Shown: positions 1 to 12,650 of the stretch, in pieces
How the letters are laid out: each line of letters opens with the position of its first letter
How positions within the stretch are numbered: position 1 is the stretch's first letter
NCBI GenBank assembly: GCA_032209605.1
Contig: JASFXZ010000002.1
Coordinates: forward strand, 55,306,431 to 55,370,430
Direction: 5' to 3'
Source of the DNA: Mactromeris polynyma
Taxonomy: Eukaryota > Mollusca > Bivalvia > Venerida > Mactridae
DNA length: 64,000 nt
Program-made: the position numbers and the translations under genes
Notes under the pieces: model-generated
What the model saw: only the letters and a program-made list of their open reading frames with translations
The model's database searches: none
Told to the model about the DNA's origin: nothing

Positions 1-690
1 AACAAAGGTGAGCATATTTTGTCAATTGTGTTGGAAAATTCTGTAAGGCAGTTATCGATCACTTGCGAAGAAGTACAGTTATCTAATTGCGTCAACAGAT
101 TATTAACTGAATGCAGGTATTCATCCGAATTTAGTTCATGAATGTAACTCTCGATGTGATTATCATTCCATTTGTACATAAAATTAATCTTTTCCGTTTT
201 GTGGTTGCTTTGAGGCAACGAATTTTCAACAACAAAATCAGATTGCACAGAAAAATGAACGGTACAATGATCAGAAAGAATGTTAGGCTGACCAACATGA
301 AAGTTAACAAACCAGTTTAACATAGAGGTACTAGATATTACATAATCAACTAAACTACTACCAGTCGGACCGTGAAACGTGCATGAACCCTTGTCATCAC
401 AAACTCTACCATTCACGATACGTAAACCACTCTCTTTACAAAAATCAATCAATAACCGACCATTTCTGTTAACAACATTATCTTTCGTACTCCTGTATAA
501 TGGCGTATCAGTAATATAGTCATCTGGTAAAAAAGACGGCACGTTGGCATCATTATCATCATTCTCTCCAAAATCATTCAGACAACCAGTTCTACTGTTC
601 AAGTCGCCTAATAATAAAAATTTACAAGCTTTATCATTTTCATGCGCTATTTTAATACATATACATAGAGAAATAAACAATCAAATAGCA
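1..690 (-). pseudogene. LINE endonuclease fragment (EEP fold), 5'-truncated, runs off the window
   Basis: Read on the minus strand, this is one open frame of about 228 codons from near 687 to the window edge. It begins with FLLLGDLNSRTG, the GDLNSR box of endonuclease/exonuclease/phosphatase nucleases. It continues through NRNGRLLIDFC, GSCTFHGPTGSSLVDYVI and NILSDHCTVHF, the C-terminal half of the fold with the SDH catalytic histidine. This nuclease nicks target DNA for LINE retrotransposition. The N-terminal half is missing: a stop codon lies just upstream and nothing beyond about 690 aligns with the family. There is no frameshift inside the visible part, so this copy is younger than the other LINE relics here. 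The reverse transcriptase would lie to the left, outside the window. The exact LINE clade is not resolved. Confidence 0.85.
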
Positions 691-1830
691 AAACTACATT
701 TTCATTCAACAAGAAATATCGCACAAACGTTTACAAATACGGCATTTGAATTCAGAATTAAAGAACATAAATATAAAAACAAGGCGTTTAAATGCAAACT
801 ATCGAATAGTGCAACGCATCATACTCTGTAGCAATACATAATTGTGTGTATTTTAGTCAGGAACCGTAATCATTCAAGAACAAAGTGATCAAATATTCCT
901 GAGGAGATTTTTATCCATGACCTGAAAACTCCGCTTTAATTACAGTAAGTGATGATGTAATGTTTTGCATGCCAAAATCCTATTCCACTAGCAACATTTA
1001 ATGGTTCACTGAAACAATAAAAATCTTTAAATCTGTTAAAACTGTTAATTTTACTATGGGTAATGAGACATTTATTACAGGTCACGTGATAAATGAAGGA
1101 CGCACATTTTTTTCTAACAAAGAGAAGCATTCAGGTCTATGATTAAATTACGTTGCATCCTTTTAACACAAAGAGTGATAAACTTGAATTTAATTGCAGG
1201 ACTGGAACTGGGGCTAAATCAATAGTCTTAAGACGTTTATAAATGTTTTGTAACTATTTGATGAGTTGTAATAGTCAGCTGACCGCATTTGTGATTAATT
1301 TTATTCATTTAATTTCATTAACATAGCGATTGTGCTGTCAGGCAATATGTTGCATGCAGACAAAAATTATCGTTACTATTAATCTTGAAATTATGCACTA
1401 GGCAAAGTAAATCATTGTGAACTGCACATAATGGTAGTACTTCTAATCAAACTGTATTTGTGATTGTAAACAACAAAACGATTGTGGATTTTGATTCATT
1501 GACTAGAACGTGCGCTATTGATTATTTCTCCCCACCATGATATATATGACTTGTGGCAAGATAAGATATTCACGCATGAGCATGAGAGGTAAGAAATGAA
1601 CAGACTGAGATGTTGGGTCAATATCAGCGAATATATTAAATTAAATTAATCGTGGAAAAAGAGCAGTGGGTGTTATGGTTATTTTATGCGAGCCTCACTA
1701 GATACAGTTCAGTGCGACCGCCGTGTGTATTCTATGCAGAATTGTCTGTCTGAAGTCCGGATTGATAAGCATCAAATGTAGTTTTCATCCTTGTCGTTTC
1801 GTTCCGCTCAGATATGTTTTCACTGAGTTA
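691..1830. other. AT-rich intergenic DNA, nothing recognised
   Basis: Only short chance reading frames occur here. No transposon motif, tRNA-like box or convincing splice pair was seen. Confidence 0.5.
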
Positions 1831-1839
1831 TGGCCCTTT

Positions 1840-2165
1840 GATGTGGGTATACATATACAGTGCAATGTGGAAAGTGTCCGTGCTTCATCTCAAATACGGT
1901 TGATTGGATTTCAACCAAACTTCACAGGATTTTGATATAACTTGCCACAAATCCTCACCATAATAATACGATGTGCTGAACGCATGTTTCTAGCGGCTCA
2001 GTTGAGGGCCATGGTCACAATAATTGGTCAAAGATCAAATGACTATATTTCGAGTCCACTCCATATCTCTTGAACCCGTCGAGATGATGTGCAGAGTGCA
2101 TGTTTCAACCCACTTGTTTCAAGGTCAATGTGACACTGATCAAAGAAAGGTCATGTGACTATATT
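1840..2165 (+). repeat. Probable dispersed mollusc repeat with AAGGTCA-type motifs
   Basis: The stretch has the phrase ATTTCAACCAAACTTCACAG, then CATGGTCACAATAATTGGTC, and TTCAAGGTCAATGTGACACT further on. Similar phrases are common in interspersed repeats of bivalve genomes, from memory rather than a search. The motif recurs twice in slightly changed form, about 110 bp apart, which suggests an internally repetitive element. No terminal repeats were found and no coding sense is apparent. Confidence 0.45.
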
Positions 2166-2419
2166 TCTTGTTTGCTCGATATTTTATTCTAACATCTTGT
2201 ATCCGTATTACAATTACTGACAAACTGCCATCTTTTTCTTGTTTCAAAAACATCCATCTAGTTACCGTTTTGTTTCATTTGGAATATCATAACTATTCAG
2301 GTTACTCTATATTTTTAGTATTTCATGTAGTTTATCCAGTAACTAATATTGAATGTGTCATGGAATTTCAAGAAAGACGTTGTTCTTTATCATTTCTTCT
2401 CATATCGTACATAAATTAG

Positions 2420-3800
2420 CGATAGACACTTTTCTATATTTAACAATTAAGCGTACATATTATAAATTTATAATGTTATATTATATTCAAATTTAAAGCG
2501 TAACAGAGAAGAGACTTTTCTACCAGGAAGAGAAACTTGACGGTTTTCATAAATAATTGAGTAAAATGGAGTTGTAAGGCACTCCGATGGGAAACATATA
2601 ATCATACAAGTGCATCATGCCTATTACTAGTCACATTTGTAATCCAGAAGCACCGATTCCAATGTCACATATCGATTAAGGATGATAATTGTGTAGAAGT
2701 TAAAAGTCATCGTTACTTACAATACAGCTATTACCATTATCTGCAATTCCGCGACCCTCTGATAGCCTGCGTCGCCATCAATTCCCATGTAATTGAAAGT
2801 TATTGGACATGACTGATGATTTATGCACATTCACCCTACATTTCCTCTTGAACCAGTATGACAATCGCATAAGAAGAGATCGTCATTTTATTGAGATTTA
2901 GTTTCGTTACTGATCACTTTGTGGGTTGGGTTTGACCTCAAGCACATTTATTTCCTCGAGCCATTTGTATCCAGATAATCAGTCGTGCATGATGCATGTT
3001 TGGCGATAGGTTTAAATATGATATTAATTAATGTGAATCATATAAGCAGTCTGTGTAGTAAAATGACATCAACAAAAAAACAATAATGTGATTAAATTCC
3101 TGAGAATGATTTAATTGTTTCATGTCGTCGGTACCATTTCTGCCTTGCAGACGGAGCAATCTATGTTCAATTGTCCAATTTAGAATTAGTCAGTTTCATG
3201 TTTGACACGAACAACTGATGCGGTCACAAGTCAATGACTGTATGTCCTGGTCGCACCATAAAAGTGAATGAATCAGTAAATGAAAAGCGAGTGTGAAGTT
3301 AGCAGTAGTGGAAGTATTAACAGAAACATGTGGTCTGGCGGAACACACGACTGAGCATATCCTTCAGGACATTGTCCACTGCTTGAGCAGTCGAGAAGAA
3401 GTGTGTGACCAGAACTTATAACCCTAGAAAAGAAGTGGTATGGAAAGAAGGAGGAACTCAGACAGAGTGCATCTTTTATCGTTGTGACCGGGATGATGAA
3501 GTAGTTTTGAACGAGAAGAAGAAGAACAGAAACAGGAGTGGTGTGCAATTAAGGGAAGTACTTAGCTGTAACAGTTACAGTATTATTACTTCTACCTACC
3601 ACTCCTAGCGGTACCGTCAGTAATAACTGATACTACTATCAGCGGAACTGTCGGTGTAACACAAGTTTTACGCAGTGGTTATCAACAAATCTCAAACTTT
3701 CTAAGCTCATGCGAGTGATTTATGAACTTTAAATAGTTAATATATGCAAAACATCGTTTGTGTAAAGTAAACAGTACGTTTTAGAATTGGAGAGTGTAAA
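2420..3800. other. Intergenic DNA, nothing recognised
   Basis: AT-rich sequence with overlapping short frames on both strands at 3273-3608 that match no known family. No repeat structure was found. Confidence 0.5.
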
Positions 3801-3915
3801 AGGGAAAGAATAAGTTGCTACAGGAAACGCCTCATACATAAGACAGTGCCTCTCCACACAGACATCCGGGAAAACAACAATCCATAAAACATAAGTCATT
3901 TGAGGAGGCTCAATG
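3801..3915 (+). repeat. Dispersed repeat R1, copy 1
   Basis: This stretch matches 42147-42262 in the same orientation, with shared blocks such as AATAAGTTGCTACAGG, ACATAAGACAGTGCCTC, CCGGGAAAACAACAATCCAT and AAAACATAAG/AAAACGTAAG. By eye roughly 85-90% of positions agree. No terminal inverted repeat or coding frame was seen. The sequence to about 4300 may belong to the same element, because the match simply stops in the other copy. Confidence 0.75.
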
Positions 3916-4359
3916 GTACATACGTAAGGGAACAGGGGCGCAATGTATCGACCATAAGGGCTAACTAGGAGAATCAGAGGGGAATTAATGGATGGAAAAG
4001 ATCACAGGGCAAGTCAAGACAGCTGACAACAATAGGCCGAAATTGGGAGAAATAACACGAACACTATATAAAGTGAAAGAATTACACAGGGGAAAGGGAA
4101 ATTTAATATACATCTAAAACACAAAAAGAAATACTAACCCTACAGCGAATTACAGCCTTGGAACTGTCCCATGGGTGATTCATGGAAAGAGAGCGCAGGT
4201 CATCAACGAAGTCGCGGAAATCCCGTCACGTTTCGGCCAGAGAGTAACACAATACGAATACTCTCGTATTGTTGGCTGGAAGTGAGAGAAAATCGTCACA
4301 GCTTGGTGAACATGTATATAATATACAAAACAAATCAGAATCTGTCTAATATATCATAG

Positions 4360-6770
4360 ACTGAATTATAGTTATGACAGAACGGTAATTTGATACTTAG
4401 TGATAGAATACAAATACTTCATTGATTTCAAAATAAATACTTCCACATATGATCAATCGACATATGATTCATGTTCATTGACTTAGTTAGAGAACCGAAG
4501 TAACGATGAATATATCTGCGTCATTTAAGAAGCCGTTAATGGGTTTTGTCTCAATGGCGCAGTGGCTGTAGTCGACATATTAACATTCATGGATGCAATA
4601 AACGGACTTGTATTGATTCATTTTCAGGACAAAGTATGATTTCTATCACCACAACTATGCATACCTAGCGAATTTGTCGAATGAATGAGTTGTTTATTTT
4701 CTCAACACAATACGATTATGTAACATTGTAAAATATGATACGTACAAATTATAGATAAGCAATATCAAATATATTGTGATTTTGACTTCGAAATAATTTG
4801 ATTTTTCTTGATCCAGATAAATTTCATTGCAATATTAAAAATTACGAGTATAGTCGCATATTAACGTGTAAGCAGCCGAGAAAAAGACGAGAAATTGGTT
4901 TTAGTGGTTTAAAGAAACTGAATTGGCATTTTACACAAAGAAACGTGTAAGAGCTAGTTATATAAGCATGTATAATTATTGGAATTGAATTGAATAAATG
5001 GTTCCAATAGTTTTGACACAATTATACTCAGTAGATGCACGAATGATGTGATACTTCATATAAATATAACACACAAAGCAGCTTACGCCACGTATATAGC
5101 TAGAATGCATAATTATGATTCTGATAAAAAGGAATACATGCATCTCTGAATCAACATTGATTTAGTATAAAATTTAAACAGCTCAACATTTGTGATTCCA
5201 TTCTCGAAGCCAAACAATACAATGTCGCATTCATGGAAAATTGTTGCCAACAGATAGCGGGAGTTCTTACAATAGATATACAGCTATATCAACATCCATC
5301 TCAGAGGAAAATCGTTTTTTTAGAAACAATCATTTGATGGGCAAATATTTGTGCAAATGAAGAACTATGTAGGGATTACTGATATGCATTACGTTACACT
5401 AGATCAGCTCCGTTCAATTTCCATTTTCAAGTTGTTAGCGTCATTGTGAGGATTGTAAAATGCACTGAGCTTATTCTGTCGAGAAGAGATCGTTTTCCCA
5501 CAAACTAAAACAAATGAGAATCAGAGGTAAATGATTGCTTGTATTATGTTTTCATTTAGGAGCAGAACATTTGAATTTCAAGGATTTATTCTGAATAGTG
5601 GATTCAATTCATCAAGCGTTCCTCGTTATTATATCAATTCAATCATAGCAATCACATGATCGCCTTTATCATCAGCAACTCAATCGTCATCACGCCAACA
5701 CACATCACACCATTAACCCAACTATTATCATCAACATCATCAACGACAGTATCATTAAGTAAGATATATTTCTCTTACTAAACATTTTATTCGGTTCTAT
5801 GGTATATAAAGCAGAAACTTCAAATAAAAAATGGCATCCTTGTAAGTACCGGGTTTTAACAGGTACGGTCGTGCAAATGGCCGAGTTGTACTGAGTTTTA
5901 GCGTCGAAGTAACTCATTCGAAATGTTCGTTTAATACCCTTGTTGTTTCATGAAGATCTGTTTCCGCGAGTACGCGATTGTTTTTCGCTCGCAGCCTGAA
6001 CGAGTGACTTCCAGCTTCAAAGCATTAATATGACGATTTTGGACTGAACTTGTAAGAGAAATCATAAAATGTTATAAAACTAACAAAACAAGGAAGTATC
6101 GGTTAAAATCGAAACAAGAAACACAAATGTATCGCATGGTGACTTGCGCGCGGCAACTCTGTACAGAGTTAGTTACGATTTTCGCTTGCTAAAATTGGGA
6201 TAACCGCGGCAAAATCACTGTTATTCTGAATACATGTTTTGCCTTTGTTTGAGAAATAAATATTAAGTTCCTAGTCAATCCAGACCGGATGTTGCGCAAT
6301 ATTTAAATTTAAAAGCGTCAGTACGTGTCTATATCAATTATTCGACCCAACCATTTTCGACCCAAGCGGTCGTCGCGAATTTTACGAAGGACTAAATTAT
6401 TTTTTCTCGGATTCTATTGATTCATAAAACACACTGAACTTTCATTTCCTGTGCCCAAAATAGTAGCCTATAAAAATTAGCTATATATTTCTTGGTGGTG
6501 ATGGTTTGACGATCCAGCGCTTTTTTTTGTTGTGTGAAGGAAACAATATGATTATTGTGGACTAAGCTCTTATTTTCGTGGGCAAATATCCTAATTATGA
6601 ACTGATAGTGAAATGAATCATATGTATTAGTGATTTATAGCGGCCTTTTGATTGGTATGTGTTTTGTGACTTACTGAAAATTTAAAATTGTTTCGCGCAA
6701 AACCCCACCCACTGATCTTATCCAGATCGACAATTGATCGAAACATAAAAAATTCACCTGTAAATACAAC
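4360..6770. other. Intergenic DNA, nothing recognised
   Basis: Long AT-rich stretch with only chance frames. A small ATCATCATC-rich patch lies near 5665-5760. No transposon motif was recognised. Confidence 0.5.
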
Positions 6771-6773
6771 CAG

Positions 6774-7652
6774 ATGCCTGGAAGAGGTAAACAAAACGGA
6801 AGCGAAACAAATCTCCAAGCCAGAAACAGAGATTTGTTCTATTATCAAAAAGATACAAAAATCAATCATTGTGTGACTCCGAGAGTGAAAGTATAAACGA
6901 TACGTTCTACACCCTTGCAACTTCAGAAGTATCAGATTCAGATCCAGAAAGTAAATCAATAGACAAAAAAATGTGTTTAAAACAAGATTTAGAAGAGGTT
7001 GTAGTCAGACTGAAAACTTAGCTTAAAAGCTGAATTTGAATTAATAGCTGAGGCAAAAAGTCAACAATTACGAGAAGAGGTAAACATATTAAGAGACGAA
7101 GTAAACTTTCTCCGCAACTGTGTTAAAACAGCCAATGTCGCCAATGATGATCTCGAACAATATGGGCGACGTATGATGTTAGATATATCAGGTATTCCTA
7201 ATGACAAGGGCGATACAGATGAGGATGTAGAAAGTAAAAATTCTGGAATATGCTGCAAAGGCTAAAATAAAACTATCACCAAGTGATATAGACAAAGCAC
7301 ACCGATTAGGAAAGTGGAAAAGAGACACTGCAGTCAACAGAAGGGTAATTGTAAAGTTCACTAACTCCAAAGCTCGACAGAGAGTATACAAAGCCCGCAA
7401 AACACTTGAACAAGGAATATACATACAGGAATCACTAACCAGAAAACGTGAACAACTAGCATTCGAAGCTAGAAACCTTAAGAAAGAAGGTAAACTTGTT
7501 CAGACGTGGATCGCAGGCGCGAATATTTATAGAACTATGAAATTAAACGAGGTAGAAAAAAGGTGCCAATTAGAAACATGGAAGACATAGAGAGAGAAAA
7601 TAGTACATCAAACCTGTTGTATATCCCAAGTAGAAAATATCCAATTTACTAG
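6774..7652 (+). pseudogene. LINE ORF1 protein remnant (coiled coil plus RNA-binding region)
   Basis: The frame starts with ATG (MPGRGKQNGSE), which suits the basic N-terminus of a LINE ORF1. It then needs several frame changes: near 6880, near 7018 (a stop after VVVRLKT), near 7230 (VESK to ILEYAAKAK) and near 7560, where one A is missing from an A-run. Joined in thought, the parts give an acidic linker, a leucine-rich coiled coil (about 7080-7130), LEQYGRRMMLDISGIP, SPSDIDKAHRLGK, VIVKF and QESLTRKREQLAFEARNL. This order is that of CR1/L2-type ORF1 proteins, which bind element RNA. The last frame ends at a TAG at 7650. It is dead, and no matching ORF2 follows because the minisatellites begin 290 bp downstream. 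Confidence 0.75.
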
Positions 7653-7944
7653 TTCTCACAGTATAGCGTACACTTGTTCGTATTATTACTCTTGTCATTG
7701 TAAAAACTTCGTATTATACACACATCTAATCAACTAACTTATCAATGCGAGGAGCAATCAACCAGTACAAGTTCTTCATGAACGCTTGTATTTGCAACAC
7801 ATAGGCCAAATAGGAAGTAACATTTGTTAACAGTCATCATAATTATAGTGGCAAACACCTGTCATCTCAGATGGAGTTCAATACATATTTCATTTTAACT
7901 TTATTTTCATGATTTATGTTCACAGTTCTTTCTCTGTTTTCTGG

Positions 7945-8340
7945 TGTATACATGTGAAGTATAAGATAAAACATATGTATACATGTGAAGTATAAGATAA
8001 AACATATGTATACATGTGAAGTATAAGATAAAACATATGTATACATGTGAAGTATAAGATAAAACATATGTATACATGTGAAGTATAAGATAAAACATAT
8101 GTATACAAGTGAAATATAAGATAAAACATATGTATACATGTGAAGTATAAGATAAAACATATGTATACAAGTGAAGTATAAGATAAAACATATGTATACA
8201 TGTGAAGTATAAGATAAAACATATGTATACAAGTGAAGTATAAGATAAAACATATGTATACAAGTGAAGTATAAGATAAAACATATGTATACAAGTGAAG
8301 TATAAGATAAAACATATGTATACAAGTGAAGTATAAGATA
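7945..8340. repeat. 31-bp minisatellite, about 12.8 copies
   Basis: The unit contains TGTATACATGTGAAGTATAA followed by GATAAAACATA. Copies differ mainly at one position (ACATGTGAAG versus ACAAGTGAAG) and one copy has GAAATATAAG. The 31-bp period is not a multiple of three and the unit has no stop on the minus strand, so all three minus frames stay open and give 31-residue protein repeats. These are artefacts of the repeat, not genes. Confidence 0.97.
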
Positions 8341-8409
8341 TACATATATGTTTTTGATTCTTGTCTTCTAAGTGTATGAAATGCAATGAAAGTATGTTTT
8401 GTCAAACAT

Positions 8410-10360
8410 GTTTAAATCTAGTTATATAAAGTAAACTATGTATGTTTTGTTTAAAAGGTTCTAGTTATATAAAGTAAACTATGTATGTTTTGTTTAAAAG
8501 GTTCTAGTTATATAAAGTAAACGATGTATGTTTTGTTTAAAAGGTTCTAGTTATATAAAGTAAACGATGTGTGTTTTGTTTAAAAGGTTCTAGTTATATA
8601 AAGTAAACTATGTATGTTTTGTTTAAAAGGTTCTAGTTATATAAAGTAAACGATGTATGTTTTGTTTAAAAGGTTCTAGTTATATAAAGTAAACGATGTA
8701 TGTTTTGTTTAAATGGTTTCTAGTTATATAAAGTAAACTATGTATATTTTGTTTAAATGGTTTCTAGTTATATAAAGTAAACTATGTATGTTTTGTTTAA
8801 AAGGTTCTAGTTATATAAAGTAAACGATGTATGTTTTGTTTAAATGGTTCTAGTTATATAAAGTAAACGATGTATGTTTTGTTTAAAAGGTTCTAGTTAT
8901 ATAGAGTAAACGATGTATCTTTTGTTTAAATGGTTTCTAGTTATATAAAGTAAACGACGTATGTTTTGTTTAAATGGTTTCTAGTTATATAAAGTAAACG
9001 ACGTATGTTTTGTTTAAATGGTTTCTAGTTATATAAAGTAAACTATGTATGTTTTGTTTAAAAGGTTCTAGTTATATAAAGTAAACTATGTATGTTTTGT
9101 TTAAATGGTTTCTAGTTATATAAAGTAAACTATGTATGTTTTGTTTAAAAGGTTTCTAGTTATATAAAGTAAACTATGTATGTTTTGTTTAAAAGGTTCT
9201 AGTTATATAAAGTAAACTATGTATGTTTTGTTTAAATGGTTTCTAGTTATATAAAGTAAACTATGTATGTTTTGTTTAAATGGTTTCTAGTTATATAAAG
9301 TAAACTATGTATGTTTTGTTTAAAAGGTTCTAGTTATATAAAGTAAACTATGTATGTTTTGTTTAAATGGTTTCTAGTTATATAAAGTAAACTATGTATG
9401 TTTTGTTTAAAAGGTTCTATTTATATAAAGTAAACTATGTATGTTTTGTTTAAATGGTTTCTAGTTATATAAAGTAAACTATGTATGTTTTGTTTAAAAG
9501 GTTCTAGTTATATAAAGTAAACTATGTATGTTTTGTTTAAATGGTTTCTAGTTATATAAAGTAAACTATGTATGTTTTGTTTAAATGGTTTCTAGTTATA
9601 TAAAGTAAACTATGTATGTTTTGTTTAAATGGTTTCTAGTTATATAAAGTAAACTATGTATGTTTTGTTTAAAAGGTTCTAGTTATATAAAGTAAACTAT
9701 GTATGTTTTGTTTAAATGGTTTCTAGTTATATAAAGTAAACTATGTATGTTTTGTTTAAAAGGTTCTATTTATATAAAGTAAACTATGTATGTTTTGTTT
9801 AAATGGTTTCTAGTTATATAAAGTAAACTATGTATGTTTTGTTTAAAAGGTTCTAGTTATATAAAGTAAACTATGTATGTTTTGTTTAAATGGTTTCTAG
9901 TTATATAAAGTAAACTATGTATGTTTTGTTTAAAAGGTTCTATTTATATAAAGTAAACTATGTATGTTTTGTTTAAATGGTTTCTAGTTATATAAAGTAA
10001 ACTATGTATGTTTTGTTTAACTGGTTTCTAGTTATATAAAGTAAACTATGTATGTTTTGTTTAAATCTAGTTATATAAAGTAAACGATGTATGTTTTGTT
10101 TAAATCTAGTTATATGAAGTAAACGATGTATGTTTTGTTTAAATGGTTTCTAGTTATATAAAGTAAACTATGTATGTTTTGTTTAAAAGGTTCTAGTTAT
10201 ATAAAGTAAACGATGTGTGTTTTGTTTAAAAGGTTCTAGTTATATAAAGTAAACTATGTGTGTTTTGTTTAAAAGGTTCTAGTTATATAAAGTAAACGAT
10301 GTATGTTTTGTTTAAAAGGTTCTAGTTATATAAAGTAAACGATGTGTGTTTTGTTTAAAA
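8410..10360. repeat. 43/44-bp minisatellite, about 45 copies, with higher-order structure
   Basis: Each unit reads TCTAGTTATATAAAGTAAAC, then YATGTATGTTTTGTTTAAA, then AGGT (43 bp) or TGGTT (44 bp). The two length forms alternate irregularly. Shortened units lacking GGTT occur at the very start (8410) and again near 10060-10110. A diagnostic variant TTCTATTTATATAAAG sits near 9415, 9764 and 9938, spaced by 8 and 4 units, which shows that blocks of four units (about 174 bp) were copied together. Every unit carries a TATATAAAG string. No coding potential. Confidence 0.97.
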
Positions 10361-10790
10361 ATATTATGATCAAAGACTAACAGTTACCACAAACACTACG
10401 GATTGACGGACATAAAGTATCACAAATATTAGCGGACTTATATGGAACAATTTATGACTAATAAGTACATGTAAATACAGGATATTCAACTTTGAGCCCG
10501 AGACTGGATAAGCTACAACAAATACAACCATATTAGATACAGAATTTATTCAAGAACGTCGTTCACTACAATGACCGGAAAATGGTCGCCCAGACACTAA
10601 TCTTACCTGTCTGGTATAATGTAAATCTCCGTTTCGATGTCTGCAATTTTCAGCCAATTGAAACAAATTTAAAACGTCGCTTTGGACCTCAAGCCTGTCA
10701 AATAATCGAACAGTGGGCTGACTAATGTTTTGTTTTGAAATACATGAAACGTGCCAGCAGAAAGAGGTGGAGTTAAATATAAGTCGGTTA
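10361..10790. other. Spacer between minisatellite and Tigger-like element
   Basis: Unique-looking sequence with no recognised family. The minus-strand frame at 10550-10834 is a chance one that runs into the transposon end. Confidence 0.45.
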
Positions 10791-12279
10791 TACAGTAAAA
10801 CTTCGAAACCTCGAACTGCCGTCGGACCTAGCAATTAGTTCGAGCCATCTATTGTTCGAGGCATCTACGGTATACGCGTATATGTCCTAACTGACAGTCG
10901 CCGGTGCAAGTGTACTAAGCATGTTGAACACACGTTTTGTTTTCATACTGAATGCACGTCGATCAATAGTCGCAGAACTATTCATGATAATAATAATTAA
11001 AAAAGAGTGGAAAGCAAAAATGTTTCCCTGTGGCAACTTGTTCTCTCTCGTTTATTCTTATACGCATGAATTGTCTGTCATATAGTACATGTACAGTGCA
11101 AACTCCTTAATCCGGAAACTCTCCAGTCCGGAAACTTCCTGTAACCGGACAATTTTCTCTGTCTCGTTTTTGTTCCTCCAATACCACATATAAAACTTCC
11201 CACAGTCCGGATCCTCCCTTCTCCGGAATCCGAACGAGGTTTTCTGCCCGGATTGTTATTTTACACGTAAAATAAATCTCCCAAAACCGTAGATCGTATA
11301 ATGACTGAGAATTGAGAGAAGGCAAAATAATTGTCTCTATGAATATAGACCATTAGACGTTATCATCATATGCATTTCGTTTTGATGGAAAGAAGGTATG
11401 ACAGGGTACGAGATGTACTTATTATGTAAACAATTGGAAAACAGAGGATGTGAGCGCAGAAAAAGGCCCATTGGGTACACAAATCACAATTAAAACTTTT
11501 TACCCTAGATCATGTTTTCCTTTACGAAAAATCTTTTGAAATGAAGCTATAGTGCATTGTTTTCAAGTATGGCGTTTTGAAAATAGATCGTACTAAGTGC
11601 ATATAATAGCTTAATAGCTTGTCAGGTTTTATGGACGGTATATAACGTCGCGAAACACCCATACTTAATATCAGCTTTGTTTGAAATCATTTGACATGTT
11701 GAATGTTTCATTGAAATACTTGCTCGAGATTGATATATCCACCTTATGCAGTGAAATTATCAAAAATAAATAAAATACCTAATATATTTTCTGCACAGTG
11801 TAATTTTGCTGTAATTTCTATATATCTATTTAAGAATGAACTGTAGGTCAAAATCTTAAGTTAATTATTTTTAATCCTTTCATACAGTTTGAATTTAACG
11901 AGAGGCGTATATAGCCGTGCTTATTCTGAAGAATGGACTTTTCTACAATTTCTATAACGAATAAACACATTATAATGATAATTTACAGCCTGTATTTTGC
12001 ATATCGCATTGCAAATCTTCCTTTTGTCGCAGAGTTATTTTTATAATGTTAAGTTATTTATCTTAACATAATACAGTATAGTAATTATATCAGTCTTTTA
12101 CATTTTCTATTTCCCATGCCCTCTAGCTAGGCTACATTATAACATCAGAGTTAATCCTCATTGATTGGGAAATAGTTAGTTTGCGTGATTTTACTTTTTG
12201 TGAGATATGTTTAAATAGTTCTCATCATAAATGGCATGTAGGAGAAATCAACCATGGCCATTTATCGATAATACATATC

Positions 12280-12362
12280 ATTCTTTTGGTTTTGTCCATT
12301 CGATGTACACGTTATCTTTATACGCATATTAAATAAAACAATATATTATACATACATTGCAG
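12280..12362. repeat. 83-bp direct repeat, first copy
   Basis: Runs from ATTCTTTTGGTTTTGTCC to ATACATTGCAG. It is identical to 12568-12650 except for one base (CTTTATA versus CTGTATA). The copies are 288 bp apart in the same orientation. Confidence 0.95.
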
Positions 12363-12567
12363 GTAAATAACTTACTTTCTTTATTCTATACTGTATTAAC
12401 CTTTAATTAAGTAAATATTTGTTCTGTTTTAGTAATTATGATTATATTGTATTTGTTGTTATTGATTCTATATCAATCATAGAGACAAAGAAATATTATG
12501 TCCACCGATAGTTAATATTATGTACATGTTATAAATGTAATACATTTATGCTTTAAGTAATTATATG

Positions 12568-12650
12568 ATTCTTTTGGTTTTGTCCATTCGATGTACACGT
12601 TATCTGTATACGCATATTAAATAAAACAATATATTATACATACATTGCAG
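12568..12650. repeat. 83-bp direct repeat, second copy
   Basis: Second member of the pair described at 12280-12362. It is followed by a different sequence (TTTTGGGTTGTG), so the match ends exactly after TTGCAG. Confidence 0.95.

Noticed and set aside
3273..3608. Two overlapping frames on opposite strands (91 and 67 residues)
   Set aside because: No recognised motif, no splice sites with matching phase, and no neighbouring gene.
7867..8405. Three overlapping minus-strand frames of 152-161 residues
   Set aside because: They only translate the 31-bp tandem repeat in its three phases and have no start context, domain or splice signals.
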